Assembly (NCBI RefSeq): GCF_031877795.1
Contig: NC_133971.1
Span: 3,859,719 to 3,923,718, forward strand
From: Strix aluco
Taxonomy: Eukaryota; Chordata; Aves; Strigiformes; Strigidae
Direction: 5' to 3'
Length of the DNA: 64,000 bases
Position numbers and translations under genes: made by a program. Within the stretch, counting starts at the first letter, position 1. Each line of letters starts with the position of its first letter. Below are positions 1 to 12,800 of the stretch, in pieces. The notes beneath the pieces were generated by a model. It was not told where the DNA came from and ran no database searches. It saw only the letters and a program-made list of their open reading frames with translations.

Positions 1-850
1 AAAACAGTTGTGGTTAGGTAATGTTCATGGAGACAGCTTCACTTCTTCAGCCACGGGGACTCTGGGACACAAGGAAACAGTGACGGTTCTGCCCAGCTGT
101 TGTCCCCTCTGGTGGACACTTCCCAAGAAATCCCCTTTCCCCACCACACCACTTGAAGAAAGTCAGGATCAGAAATTAGGAGAAAGAAGGGTGCATCTAC
201 TGGATCTATTGCAAAAAAAGCTTTGCTCACTGTTCTCTGCAGGAGTCAGATGAGATCAAAAGCTGCTACAATGCCTGGGGATCTATTTAGGGCTGGAATG
301 CCTTTCTGTGTTAGTTGGCTGCTCAGTTTATGAAGAGATACGTGTGGAGAGAACAAAATGTCTGAATACAAACAATCTAAGTATTTCCATCCAAATTTCA
401 AATCCTCAGAACTCCTACTTATCAGTTTTCATCTCTAGAGGCATCTAAAGTCTTTGCACGCCTGTGTTTTTGTCAATAAAGTCCCATCAAAGCAAGTGAG
501 CTTCACTTCCCTGCATATCTGCAGAAGTGGTGAGGATGAAAGGGGCAAGGAGCTCACTGCTTAATTTTTCCCCATTTCTCTTCTCCAGAAAGTTTCATAT
601 TTACTTATTCTTAAATTTCATCGCCTAGCCTGAACTCCACACTACTTAGTTTGAGATGGAGATGGTGCCCCTAATGTCTTAGCCAGCTTCCCAGTGTTTA
701 GAAAACCATGTTGGTGGTTAGAGAGGGTTTTCTGGGGGTGGAAGAGAAGATGTGGTTTAGACAGTGCAGGAAACTGAAATGAGGTCTTCCACATCCTGAG
801 TCCACTGGCCAACAAAGGCACTATGACTTTCTGCTTTTGCTCTCCTTGTG

Positions 851-900
851 GAAAAAAAAAAAAAAAAAAAAAAAAAAAGAAAAGAAAAAGAAAAAAAAGA
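851..900. repeat. A-rich simple repeat
   Basis: A run of more than 30 A residues grades into AAAAG-like units. The whole segment is purine-only on the + strand. I see no retrocopied gene immediately upstream and no AATAAA signal, so I do not call it the tail of a processed pseudogene. Confidence 0.9.
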
Positions 901-1846
901 CCGACTTTCACCCTAGGCTTTTAATTTGGAGATTAAAAGTTCCACATGGTGGATAGACCCATGTGGGAAGGTACTACAGCACTCAGCACTGTGCTACCTA
1001 ACTCCTCTTTGCAGATCTCTGGTCCTTTGCCGTATGAGGTTTAGTAATAACAGTCCTCACCTTTTTTTTTTTTTCCAGATTCACGCAATCAAGTCAAGGG
1101 GTAGGTCATCAAACTGCCTTTCCCAGAGTTGGACAGCATGTAATTTGTGAAGTGCTTCCTGAACGGGGATCAATTACTTTAATTCTGCTTTTATGGCCCT
1201 ATACTTGTTCACGTATGGATTGAGCCCGTGCTTTATCATCCTTAAACAAAGAATTGGTTGTAGCAGTCAGCAAAATGTGCAAGGCTTGTCCTAAGTGATA
1301 GTGCAAACACACATGCTTCTCAGGCCACCAAATTGCTAAGTCTATGTCAACTCTTAAATGATTATCTATTATCTTCAATTTGGTCTGCGTCTAGACAGAG
1401 AGTGGTAACAAAACTATGGGTTTCTTCCACAGTTTCCTCTCTGTTTCTAAAAGGAAAATATTTTTCCTATACAGCTGGAAAAGGTTGCAGAGGGGAGGGG
1501 GCAGGGAGGGAAGACACTGTTTTTCAAAACGTCATTTTTCCTTCAGAATGTCATGTTTTTGGATAGGCCCTCCAGCGCTGGTGGAGGCACAGTGATCTGT
1601 AAGGTCATTTTAAAGCAGAGGATTCGGCAGCACACCCTATAAAGGTTAGTTTTACACACTGAATGAATGACCTGCTGCTGGGGTTCAATTTCATGGAGTG
1701 TCAAACCTCTGGTGTAAAGGTGCTTTTCCATCACTTCAGATTCAAAAGAATCTTAATATGAAAGATGAGAATGAGAGGACTGCCAGGTTGTGTGGCAGCT
1801 GTGCAAGTGAGGGAAATGCTTTTGCTGGCAATAGCGTTTTCTTGTT

Positions 1847-1885
1847 AAAAAAAAAAAAAAAAGGAAAAAGAAAAAGAAAGAACAA
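1847..1885. repeat. A-rich simple repeat
   Basis: A run of about 16 A residues is followed by AAAAG/AAAGA-like units. It lengthens a meaningless lysine-rich open frame on the + strand. Nothing else is associated with it. Confidence 0.85.
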
Positions 1886-2447
1886 AACCAGGAAAAGGAC
1901 CACAAAGAGGATCTATTTTATATATTTTTTAATTCAGGTGGATTTTCTTTCTGTAAGCTCATGGAGACATCTGTGGATCACAGGGACATGTTGGGGGAGA
2001 GAGGAGCCCCAGTGACATTTTTGAGGTGCGGAGAAAGTGAACTAGAACTGCTGCAAAGTTTCCTGGGCTAAGCGTGATCCCAGATGTGAAACAAGGAGGG
2101 TCTAGTACAAATGGATCTTGGAATGCTTTCTGTCGTTCACTCCATGTTTTGGCTGGTTTAAAGGGTTTATAGGATTGTTCTCATTTTGTTTTGCCGAAAG
2201 ATCCATTTGGCTAGTGTGTTGTGAGAAAAGAAGAGACACTCAGAGAAAATGAGAAGGGAAGAATTACAATGCTACGACTAACAACAAAATTAAAAGGCTA
2301 ATTTTAAGGAGTGCACTTGAGATTTATATAGCTGACAGACATGCAAGGAGTTAAGACCTATCTTACTTCTGTTTCATTTTCTGGATGTTTTTCCTGCAGT
2401 TTGATCCAATTACCAGAGTATGTACATGGATCTCAAGACTACAGAGC

Positions 2448-2575
2448 TCTATTCCTGCTGTGCCACTGATTCATTGTCTGACTAGGGAGCAGCCTAATCA
2501 ACTTCTTCTGTCTAGGTTGCCTGCTTGGGAAAAAGGATGATATAATTATTTCACTGAGACTTAAATTCTAGAAGA
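2448..2575 (+). mobile_element. MIR-like (CORE-SINE) remnant
   Basis: The segment aligns by eye to the MIR core: a TGCCACTGATTCATTGTCTGAC block, here spelled only in part (TGCCACTGATTCATTG), then a CAACTTCTTCTGTCT block, then GGGAAAAAGGATGATATAATTATT. The last corresponds to the family's CCCATCTGTAAAATGGGGATAATAAT region. Diverged MIR/CORE-SINE copies are known in bird genomes and are very old. The match is from memory of the consensus, so the boundaries are approximate. Confidence 0.6.
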
Positions 2576-2862
2576 TGGTCTGATACACTCTGATTTAACA
2601 CTGTATATTAGTTCAGAGAATATTATTATCTTCTTCTTATTCTGCAGGATAAACACGAGTCCCAGTTTTCCCTGAATAATTCTTAGTCATTTTCCTCTTG
2701 TTGCCCCAAACTAATACATGAATAAAGAATCCCAAATTTGCACGAGAACATTGTGTGCTACATCCTAACACAGAATCATCTACAGATATTTGCATCAGTA
2801 TGATAAATGTCATTTGTTTTGACTCTATCTTAAAAATCTATTTTTTCTTTTTTTTTCTTCAG

Positions 2863-2905
2863 CCCCCCCCCCCCCCCGCCCCCCCCCCCCCCCCCCCCCC
2901 CCGCC
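2863..2905. repeat. Poly-C / poly-G tract
   Basis: This is 43 bases of C broken only by G at 2878 and 2903 (runs of 15, 24 and 2 C). A T/C-rich stretch (2841-2860) precedes it. The complementary strand is an almost pure G tract and could form G-quadruplex structures. Such tracts are often mis-sized in assemblies, so the exact length should be treated with caution. Confidence 0.95.
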
Positions 2906-5510
2906 TTTGTTATGTGTGTATCTTAGCTGATGTTTCTTCTCACTTCATTGCAGCATGGCATTAACTCTGTCAGCATCTGAGACTGAAGCAGGTTTTCAGT
3001 CATGAGCCATTTTTTCCTTCTTTCCCTGATCCCTGCTGTGGCCCCTGTAGCTCCGGTACACCGCAGCAGGACTATGTTTGGATGTTTCATCTACTACTAC
3101 ATGGAGAGGGCTTCAGATCAAGAAACACTTTGGCAAATAATCTCTTTGTATCTGTTCTTCTGTCAGAGTCAAAGTAAGAGGTTTACTGAAAATCATAGTA
3201 TTGGAGTAACTTGGGGAATATGAGCAAACACACTATACCTAGCTGTAAAAAAAGAGAGATTTCTGAGTATTTAAACAACAGTACAGGAGAAAATAGTCTT
3301 TCATCAAACAGAAATGTCATAGCATATGGTAATACTACAATGTTGGGTAAAAAGACCGGTTTGAAAAATTTTGAAAAAAAAAAAAGACCATTAACATTCT
3401 GAGAATAGTGAGTTTTGCTGTATTTCTCCTCTGGCAAACTTGCCTGGCACATTGGTGCTGCCAATTAGGTTGTCTGATCTCTGACAGACAATGAAGTTGT
3501 AGCCAGAACGACCAGGAATAGCCAAGAATTTAAAAAGTATTCTGTCTGTTTCTCCTTTTTCATAATAGGATAGGACTTGGATTATGATGGATCTGATTGC
3601 AGTGTAAAACAGGGTTAATCTGGAATGTCAGGGATAAGTTTATTACCAGTATGAAAGTAATGGTGAATATATTTGACCTGGAGCAGGGTAATATTAATGT
3701 TCTGTAGGAACCAAACTCCAAACAAATCACATAGTCTTGTCCTCAATGGAAACCTATTCCTGAAAGATATCCAAAGGGTCCATGTGTTTTTACACATTGG
3801 AAACACTTGTAAAGATTGTCATGCCAAGTATAATTGAACTGAACCCAACTGAAATTGTAACAGCAAAACCAGCAGCAGGAGAGGTAATTTGTAATTTCTT
3901 TAAAACATTTGTAATTTATAATTTATTAAACAACCTCTAAATATATGCTACCAAGAGATTCCATGCCTGTTTCATGAACTAGGGTTTCTGCAGGCTGTTG
4001 TTTGTTGCCATCATCTTACATCCTGGTCAAGAAGAGTTTCAATGCACTCACCATGAAGTGCAAGCAGGCAATCCCAACATAAGGACCTGGTCATAAACAT
4101 ATTTCATAGCACTCATAGGTCTGTAAATCACTTCCACTGCTATTGCTTTTATTCCCATCACTTTCAACTCCCCTATTGCCCAGATGCAGGAAGAACAAGA
4201 AACTCCTGAACTTCCCTTCAAAAGTGCTTTTTCAGTGACAGCTATTTCCAGAAAGCAAGAAGCCATGATGTTTGAGGGTTGTCTGTGCATACTGAGAAAC
4301 ACTGCCAACCTGGCACGGGTTTTCTTTGTGCTGTGCACTGCAGGCAGCTGCACATGAGGTCTGGTCAGGTCTGCTCAGGCTTCATGTGGGCCAAGAGCTG
4401 GGCTACCACGTTCACATGCTGCTTACATGCAACACAACTGAGGCTGTGTCTAAACAAGCCTTCCTATCTCAGGGCCATACCAACACATTCATACCTCTTA
4501 ATAGTCAACTCAGTGCATGATATAGTAAGATTATAGCGTGTAACTCTAGTACAACCAGACATCGTTCATCACATGGGCTTATGCAAACAGTCGCTATGGC
4601 CTTATATCTTTTTTTATGAACCATGCTATTATTTTCATGGAGTTTATAAAAAATCTTCTTTTTTTCCTATCCAATCTGTGTATTTATTTTTGTGTTTAAT
4701 TTTAGTCCGCCAGTATTCTCTTTTCAAGGGCTAAAGAGCTGAATCACGATTTTCTTGAGAGATTCTTGCACGAAATAGAGTAAAATAGCTTTCCAGTTTC
4801 CATACTGTTCTTCTGAAAGTGCTAGCAAGTGCTTCAAGATGCCCCTTCCATTTGCCTGATTATCATCCACATTTCAAAAGGTATTCACAAAGAGGAATTT
4901 TAGCCTGGAGGAGGACCATTTGTCTCCAGGCAGTGAAGAGAGAGAAGGCCTCCTCCAAAGGGCGATTGTGTTGGGTGCTCAATGGCCCAGAAAAGAACCG
5001 CCAACTGTAGAAGAAAACCTAAAGAGTCTTCCTGGGCTGAAGACAGCTTTTGTGCACATCTAGCTGGCATCAAGATTACAGATACACTTTTGATGTTTAG
5101 GCCCAGCAAATGGACCAGAAATAGATCCAATCAGCCTGGGTGGAATTACAACTCTGTGGAGAACTGTGTGGTATAGGCAGATCCATCCCTTCTACTTCTG
5201 CAATGCACCATGAATGAGATGTGGTAAACACATCTGTAGGAAAGAAGCCATGTCTGAAATATGACATTCTCATATGATTCAAGCAGAGAGCAACATTTAG
5301 GTGGTCACTCAGCTACTATAATCCAGGGAACTTCTGAGGTTGTTCTACTCTGGAGGCCAGTCTTACCCCCTTGGCTGTAACCAAATTGCTGAAGAGCTTC
5401 TCATATTTCATTCTGATGCTCTGTGGCTGGCTGAGTCACACCTAAGGATCTGATCTTTCAGTTTATTGGGATTCCTCTGTGCTGAGGCAGCATTTCTGTC
5501 TCTCACCATT

Positions 5511-5534
5511 AAAAAAAAAAAAAAAAAAAAAAAA
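5511..5534. repeat. Poly-A tract (24 A)
   Basis: This is an uninterrupted run of 24 A residues. No poly-A signal or gene-like sequence stands upstream. It may be the tail of an old retroposon whose body has decayed, but the sequence does not show that. Confidence 0.9.
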
Positions 5535-8434
5535 GTCTTTTGGGATGAGGTGAATCTCATTCACATTGATGACCATGGTAGCTCTTCTCCATTCAGAAGA
5601 AATGTAAGAGGCAATTACATGTCTTTCAGAAACAAGACAGACGGAGTAGGAGCCATCACCACATACAATCTGTGATGACCTGCACTAGACTTATGCACCC
5701 ACAGGCAAATGTGGATGTATATTTGTGTATTAACACCTGCATATTGCTATATACAGAGTTCACATGGAATTATGAAAAAAAAAATAAAGCTAAATATCTG
5801 TTTTTGTGGTTGTTCAACAGGGGTTGAAAGGTGAAGTTTGTCAATTGAGTTTAAAATATATTTCAGGAACTACTATATTTTATGCACTGATGAATATCAA
5901 ATCCTTTTCTTTAAATATAGACTTAACTTCCATCTCTAGGATATAGCTTGATTGGAAAATTATTTTAAATAGATTGCACCGATCCATTCCAGAAACATTA
6001 TGCTCATATGAATGGAAAATTGTAAGCACGATAACACACAGAAGAAACAAAACAGTAAGGCTGTTTGCTATATATACATTACAAAAACCAAACTCTTGGA
6101 TTTGACATTTTAAGGTTCTTTTTTTCCCATCTTTTCACCACAACTTCTGGTTTTTCCAAGCCTGTCCCATACTTCTGCTTCAGGCCCAACCCAGGAAACG
6201 TTCCTTGGGCTGCATTTCTTCACACTCACTCCTCTATATTGTTACAGCAAATTATTCCCATTTTTTTATTCCTACCTACTTTTGTTTGGACATATCTGAA
6301 CTGGTCAGTCTAGTTCCCCACTTGCAAACAGGTGTATGGAAACACCAGTGATGCTTTCCAGTCTCAAGTTACATGTATCGAACCACGAATACTTTGTGTC
6401 CCATCGCTAAACCGCAGCAGCAGTGTCTGTCCTGTCAACCGCGTGTGATTCTGCAAATCCAGCCGTATCATCTCTCACAGACACTGAAGGGGGTTTAAAT
6501 GGAGCGAGGCCAGAGCAGGAGAGCACATGTGTTTATATTGACCCTAGAGTACTTTAAAAAATTAATAAATAAATAGAAAACACTGCTGAATTCAATCATG
6601 AGTTAGCAATGTTGTAAGTTACACATCGTGTATCTGTCGGTCAGGAAACAGGTGTATGTGGGTGTAAGTGCCAGAGCTGTTCGACTTGCAGCAACTTGGC
6701 ATTTAGTGGGAGTGCAATATGAGTGTAACTTGTACTCCCAGCTATGGAAGAAGGAATGGGGGGATGCAGTGAAGAAATCAGGTAATGGAAGGGTTAAGCA
6801 AGTTTGCAGCATCCACTGAAAGACAAATTTCTCCAGGATACTTGCGTATTTCCCTGGTTTTCCTTTCTTTCTATGTCCACAGGGTCAGATCTTATGCTGA
6901 TTTCAAGGGGGCTGGATGAGGCCCCTACTGTGACACTGAGCTTTTCCCCCATTGAGTTGACAGGACATCTACAAGATATTTTGCGAGCAGACACGAGTTT
7001 GCTCTTCCTGTGCTTCCATCCAGCCAGATGCAAACTGGCCTCAAATCAGGAGCCCCGTAGCTGCAGTTAGCAAGCATGCAGCCCAAGCTAATAAGCCTTG
7101 CTGAGAAGGCAGGACGTGTTTACCGAGGCTCAGCACCGTGCTACTGCAGCTACATCCACTTAGCCTCCACTTAGCTCTGGGTGCAGGCAGCGCACGCTCA
7201 TGGCTGCCCAGGCTGCAGGCAAAATGAGGTCTCTGCTGCTGAAGACCAGGATTGACACCACCTGCGCCAGAGACAGGCCTAATCCTTTGTTTCATATATG
7301 TAGTCTGAAGCACATCATCGGTGCTTTAAAATAATTTTTAAATTATATCATTAACTGGTGATGTCACTATGGGAAAAAGTTGAATTGTCTGAAAGGTGTA
7401 GAATTCACCAGAATAAATTGGCTCTTTTGTCTAAGAATCCAGTGGGTCCCCTGACACATTGCTTTTTCAGACAGACATCTTCTCAAAGACTTTTTTTTTT
7501 TTTTTAATGTAGCAGGAAGAGTGCACAAAGCTTGGTCCAGGTTTCAAGAACCCCTCCTAGCAGGAGGCCAGGAAAAAGAATAGAAATGCTCCATAGCCAT
7601 TTTGTATATATGGGGGAATCTTTTGTGCCTCCTGAATCATCTCAACAGCCTTTTGAAAGTTCTATGCACTCTGGCATAAATAATCACCTGTAATCAGGGA
7701 TGCTGTGGGTGTAGGAAGAGCAGCAAAAAAAAAAATCCACCTGAAAATCCCCGTACTGCCTCTGAGAAGGAGGAGGCAAATTGAGGGAGATCTCCAAAGG
7801 TTTGAAAATGCATGTAATAAGCACTTACATTTTTCAGTAGATTTGCCCGTCACTAGTCAAAGGTCTTATTCATGTATCACGTGTATTTTCCCTGAGTAAA
7901 ATTGTCTTTTCTTCTGGAAGATGCATCTCGTTTTAAATTGCTGCCAACTCTAATCAAAACCACCTACGCAACAATACCAAGCTTTTTTTTTTTTCCACCT
8001 CAGCCTTAGTTTTTCTTTTAGGAGTGCTGAAAATTGCACACAAGTGATTCGATAGAGATAAAAGAATTTAACTAACAAGGCCCATGTCCCATGCACTTGT
8101 GTTTCTGTGTTCCAGCACCATTTCTGACAGAGACCTGAACATCTATCCAATGGCTAAGGTGTTCTTCTGCTGTCACATGTACATTTCTCAGCTACATTAG
8201 AAACCTTCTTTCCACTGCTGGTGTCATATCGGGTTCAATCAATTTTTCTGCATGGAGTAATGCGATCAGCAGCAAATTATTTCTAAAATTCCCACAAGAA
8301 GCTGTTGAGATCGTCATAAAGTATATCATATTGGTGTTGTACACCATGTAATAAAGCTCTTGGAGTATTTTAAAAAGGAGCAAAAGTGGGTAAAAGTTTA
8401 AAAGAAGCTGACTGTCCTACTTGGCCTAAATGAT

Positions 8435-8534
8435 GGGATGGGATGGGACGGGACGGGACGGGATGGGATGGGATGGGATGGGATGGGATGGGATGGGATG
8501 GGATGGGATGGGATGGGATGGGATGGGATGGGAT
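8435..8534. repeat. (GGGAT)n pentanucleotide array, 20 units
   Basis: There are exactly 20 consecutive GGGAY pentamers with no indel. Units 3, 4 and 5 (8445-8459) are GGGAC and the other 17 are GGGAT. Pentanucleotide microsatellites of this type occur in bird genomes. Each unit supplies a GGG separated by two bases, so the + strand fits the G-quadruplex pattern over its whole length. The near-perfect purity suggests it is young or actively changing in length. Confidence 0.97.
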
Positions 8535-8792
8535 ACACAACCTGGCTTTCCAGCCATAAGGTGCAGCAGGGAATACCTCTACTGGTAAGGGGTGACTTCC
8601 AGTACATGGTGTCTACTCGGTTTATATACGGCACCAATTTTACACACCACTTGAGCATTCAGACCACTTTACTTGTTCTATTCCTTTTGGATTTTTTCCT
8701 GCAGTCTCCACTTCCCTGAGGTCCCACTACTCTCAACCCATCCTTCAGGTTAATGGTTGAAGAAATTTTTTGAAGATGTGCATCTGGTTTAC

Positions 8793-9357
8793 TGTCCTGA
8801 TTTCAACTGGGATAGAGTTAATTTTTCTTCTTAGTAGGTAGACTAGTGCTGTGTTTTGTATTCAGTAGGGGATTTGGTCTGAGAAGAGTGCTGGTAATAC
8901 ACTGATGGTTTCAGTTGCTCAGAGATCAACATCTCTCCAACTCCCCGTGTCCTGCCCGTGTGCGGGTGCACAAGAAGCTGGGAGGGAGCACGGCCAGAGC
9001 ACTGGATCCAAATTAACCAATGGAATATTCCATATCACGTAACGTCATGCTCAGGATATAGAGGAGGGGAAGGAGGGGGTTCTCTCTCACTTCTGTGGGA
9101 TTGTGGGATCTTGGTATTCTGGGATCGCTGGCTGGGAGCAGGTTGGGTATTGGTTGGTGGTTGGCGAGCAATCACATTGTGCATTACCCATTTGTACTTT
9201 CTCTTATTGTTTTATTTTATTACAATTACTAAAGTGGTTTTAATCTCAACCTATGAGTCTCCCTTTATCCCTCCAATTCGCTCTCCCTCACTCCCTGGCA
9301 GGGGAGGGTAAGCGAGAGCCAGCTTAGTGTTCGGCTGACAGCTGGGTTTAAACTATG
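8793..9357 (+). mobile_element. Solo LTR of an avian endogenous retrovirus
   Basis: The left end is TGTCCTGATTTCAACTGGG and the right end is close to GGGTTTAAACTATG. Both match the ends I know for an LTR type abundant in neoavian genomes (probably ERVL-like; subfamily not assigned). Internal landmarks fit too: GGAATATTCCATATCACGT, and then a T/A-rich segment leading to TCTCAACCTATGAGT. The length of about 565 bp is usual. Neither flank shows a primer-binding site, polypurine tract or retroviral coding sequence, so this is a solo LTR left by recombination. The 5-bp flanks TTTAC and TTTAT could be a decayed target-site duplication. The canonical terminal CA is not visible, so the right edge is uncertain by a few bases. 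Confidence 0.82.
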
Positions 9358-9761
9358 TTTATCCTTTTCAAATTAAGCTTAAAGTGGCAATTTCTGTCTT
9401 ATACTGAACAGATGATGGATTCTTCATGTAATTTTCACCAGGAGGGATGAGAGCATTCATATCCGGCCTGCATATGCCCCTGCAGTCACCCAGCATGGGC
9501 CTGAGATGGGTGAAATCTGGCAGTGGTTGAGGATTTCCAAGACTGAAGTCCCACCTGAGTGCTGAAGTCTCCCATTGAATTTGGCCACAGAGGATTACTT
9601 TGCTGAAAAAAACAGTCTTCAAAAAATGGTGACCAACTTTGTCATGACCGATGCTGAGGATAGTTCCATTTACTGCAGTGTAAGTAGAGCTTCACAACAC
9701 ATCATATAACAAAGGTGATTAATGGTCTCCTGATTTGAAAACAATGAATCTTAGTTTTATG

Positions 9762-9850
9762 CTCATGTACTTTGGTTTTACATCAGTGTAACTCTATTGA
9801 TGGGGGGGTTACTTCTGATTTATATCAAGAAGGCAGAGCATCAGGGCTCC
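9762..9850. repeat. Ancient amniote interspersed repeat (hairpin type)
   Basis: TTTACATCAGTGTAACTCTA, then ATTGATGG, then GTTACTTCTGATTTATATCA, then a GAGCATCAGGGCTCC end. This resembles a widespread amniote repeat in which 'acaccagtgtaactccattga' faces 'tggagttactcctgatttacacc'. The arms are partly self-complementary (GTAACT... with ...GTTAC), as in MITE-like elements. I cannot give a secure family name. Confidence 0.45.
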
Positions 9851-12800
9851 CTTATGCCAGCTGTTTTGAAAATGTTCCAGAATAAGTTATGTAATTTCCT
9901 CCCCACCAGTTTCTTTCCTCTAGCTTAAAAAGAATGATTGCAGAAACCGTATTTTTTGTTGGATTGTTCTTTCAGTGGTGTATGCAATTAAGAACCATCT
10001 CACTAAACAAACTGTAATTACTGCAAATTGTAGTAAGCAGTGGTAATTTATATGCTTCGGTAAAGATGGCTAGTATTAAGATGGCCCTTAAGGACATTAA
10101 ATAGCAAATTTCAACTTTAAACCATGTTGTTTCAGGTTCGAGAGTACTAAAACGTGGGACACGGCTATTTCTTGTAGTGTAGAGAGTGGGTACCAGTAGT
10201 AAAGTGATTTATGGGAGTTTACCATGCACCTTGTGTGCAGTCAACCCCTGTGGAAAGCTGCCATATCCATAATGTTCTCTTGAAGGGGGTCTGTGTTTAA
10301 CTGTCTGTTCCTGAAGCTTACTAGGAAGCAAAGGAGCTTGAAGTAGCACCGTCACTTGTAGAGAAAGGTTGAGTTAGACCATTTGTAGATGTTTTTGACA
10401 TTTGTTACTCATACTTCTATTTTTTTTGAACTTAAGGCCTGTAAAGCTCTCCTCTCAGGAAAGTGTATTAATTTTATGGAGGGATCAGGAAATACGCTCC
10501 CAGCAACATCATTTAAATTCTCTAAAATATTTTCAAAATATTTCTCGGGGAAGTAAATTGTTCAGTGTGAGGCAGCTCATCAGGTATATGAACTGAGTCT
10601 TCTGACCACTGTGCATCACTTGTGAGTTGACTGAGGATCCCTCAGCTGAGCATCAAACTATCTCCAGCTTTCTCATGGCAACAGTCTCTGTCCATGGCTA
10701 TATGGACCACAAAAGTCATGACGTTACTGCACATCCCTTCAGGGACCAGACTTCTACACACCTATGTTTGTGTAGCACGTAAACATGGCATTAAAACATC
10801 TGTGGAGCTGTGCATAAAGGCCAGTGAGTTAGAGTTAGGACGTGCCAGAAGGCAGCTTGTTGTGTGACCTTCAACCCATTCCCACATGTGTAACACAACC
10901 ATTTAATATGCATGTGCTTAAAAATACTGGCTTTTTTTTTTTTTTTTCACTCCTACATTTTTCTTACATTCTTTTAAGCAATTCTGCATGGTATGACAAT
11001 GGCCACACTTACAAAAGATGGCCAGCACAAGTCACTTCTCCTGGGTGATCACAGTCCTTAATCTTATGTTAACTCACCCTTTTGCAGCTGGCCTATGGTG
11101 ATTTTGAATGAATCTTGGTTAGGTTCATTAGAGCAGCCATAAAAGAGATGGGCCATTAAGTCTGTGATTTCTGAATAAATTTCTAAATAAATAATTTCCC
11201 GCAATGAATATTCATTGAATAGGCAGAAAAAAAGGGGAAGCATTTTAATCTTTCTTGAGTAATGAAATCAGAAAATCATTCGAGATGAGGAAATGACTGT
11301 CTAAAACCGGGTGTGTTGCCTGGGACTCTGCTCAGTGATGACAGACATTTTCAGGAACCTGAGAACATCCCAGTATAACGCAGGGGAAAATAGCAATCTT
11401 TGGTTTCTTAACTCCACCTCTGCTCTGATCTCAGCTTTGGTATTTCAGTGTAATTATCTGTTCTGTGACAGAGATTAAACATAGGGCAATCCTGCCATTT
11501 TACCATTTGTTTTACTGTGGCAATCTTGGAGTCATATTCCTTTTGTTGTGATCATTGTGGTTGAGTTTTTTTTTTAATTTTCTTTTGGTCTAAGAACATT
11601 TGAGGATATCTGAGGTGTTGTACAGATTTGCTTCCCATCTAAACTTCTCTTTCAAAAATTTTTCTTCTTTCATTAGTTATGTCTTGCCTCTTCCTTCATA
11701 GCTCCTTGGGAAATACACCTTCCAATACAGGTTCAGGAGGCATTTTTAACAGAGCCTTCTGGGAGTATGTGCTCAACCGGTGAAGCTTCCATAATTACCA
11801 CAGCTACAGCACTTGAAATGTCTTCACACTTTTGAGAGCTGTGTAAGAAAAGACTGGGTGCACTTTGCCTTGACAAAACTAAAACCTTCTTCTGCTGGAC
11901 TTTTGGCCAGCATGAACTTTTAGCTTAAATGTGACTGAATCTGAGCTTCTGTGTAGTACCTGGCAAAAGACTACAGAGGCGATTGCTGTTGCCCATATAT
12001 ATGCAAAATATGTAAAGTATAAGATATAATGATTGTCAGAAAAAAAAGAGCAAATTTAGAAGAACATTGTGAAGCATTGTTTCTAACACACTGTGCAATG
12101 TGTAGCTATAAAAAGTTTTCATCCTGCTCATTGCTTTAAATATACTTGAGTTACACTTGAAAAGAAGATATAATGTCAAAGGTATGAAGGATTTAGGAGG
12201 AAATGCACTGCTCCAATATATATTTGTAATCCCCGTATTTATTTTACTTATTGATTAGAAATGCTTATTGAGTTGTGCAAGTTCCAAGACTGCTTCATTA
12301 CACAACAAGCACTGGCTAGAAAATGTCAGTACTGATCTGCCTCGAATCTTTTCATGTCATTCTAATCCTCCTCCAAATGCTTTCATAAGCTTCATCTCAC
12401 TCTGTGTTATTTAACTGAAGATCTTTTTTTATAAAGCAGTTTATCATGCTCAGCGATTGTTTGAGTGAGCAATCTTGGCCAGAATAAAGCACAGCATACA
12501 CTGTGCAAGCACCTGAAATGCCATATTTGCATGCTATTAGTAAAATGTTCAGTGTAGTCATGCCATTACTCTTTACATTACATTACATTTTACATTTTCA
12601 TTACAGCTTGCCAAATGGATTTATGAGGAACCGAGCTGAGACCCTAACTTCTGAGCACTGAAAAAACAAAATTGCATCTGCCCTTCAGTAGCACCAGGCA
12701 TCATTTAGGAGCAAAGAACACTAAAATGAATGAGTTTCCTAAGCACTGGGTGAGAGATTCCTCCCTTGGAAAGCTCTCCTTGTCATTGGCAGCCATGAGA

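Larger units (their letters stand above)
1..2447. other. Unique non-coding DNA
   Basis: No exon, RNA gene or recognisable transposon is seen. Open frames on both strands are under 110 codons, and those near 640-910 and 1700-2010 owe part of their length to A/T tracts (lysine or phenylalanine runs). Low-complexity tracts at 851-900, 1062-1074 and 1847-1885 are the only structure I can name. Confidence 0.7.
2576..8434. other. Unique non-coding DNA with homopolymers
   Basis: No gene is supported. Open frames reach only about 100 codons and show no splice context or familiar protein sequence. The segment holds the poly-C tract at 2863-2905, A tracts at 3374-3385 and 5511-5534, and a T tract at 7491-7505. 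The rest looks like single-copy intergenic or intronic DNA. Confidence 0.7.

Noticed and set aside
5511..5534. Tail of a processed pseudogene
   Set aside because: Upstream sequence has no poly-A signal, no gene-like open frame and no visible target-site duplication. The same holds for the A/T tracts at 851, 25671, 36595, 37668, 39683 and 50263.
6885..6975. Another hairpin-type amniote repeat (GGGTCAGATC...CCCATTGAGTTGACAG)
   Set aside because: Only two short words match and the centre does not align, which is too weak to call.
8435..8534. Interstitial telomere repeat
   Set aside because: The unit is GGGAT/GGGAC, not TTAGGG.
8793..9357. Part of a full-length endogenous retrovirus
   Set aside because: No second LTR, primer-binding site, polypurine tract or retroviral coding remnants are seen on either side.
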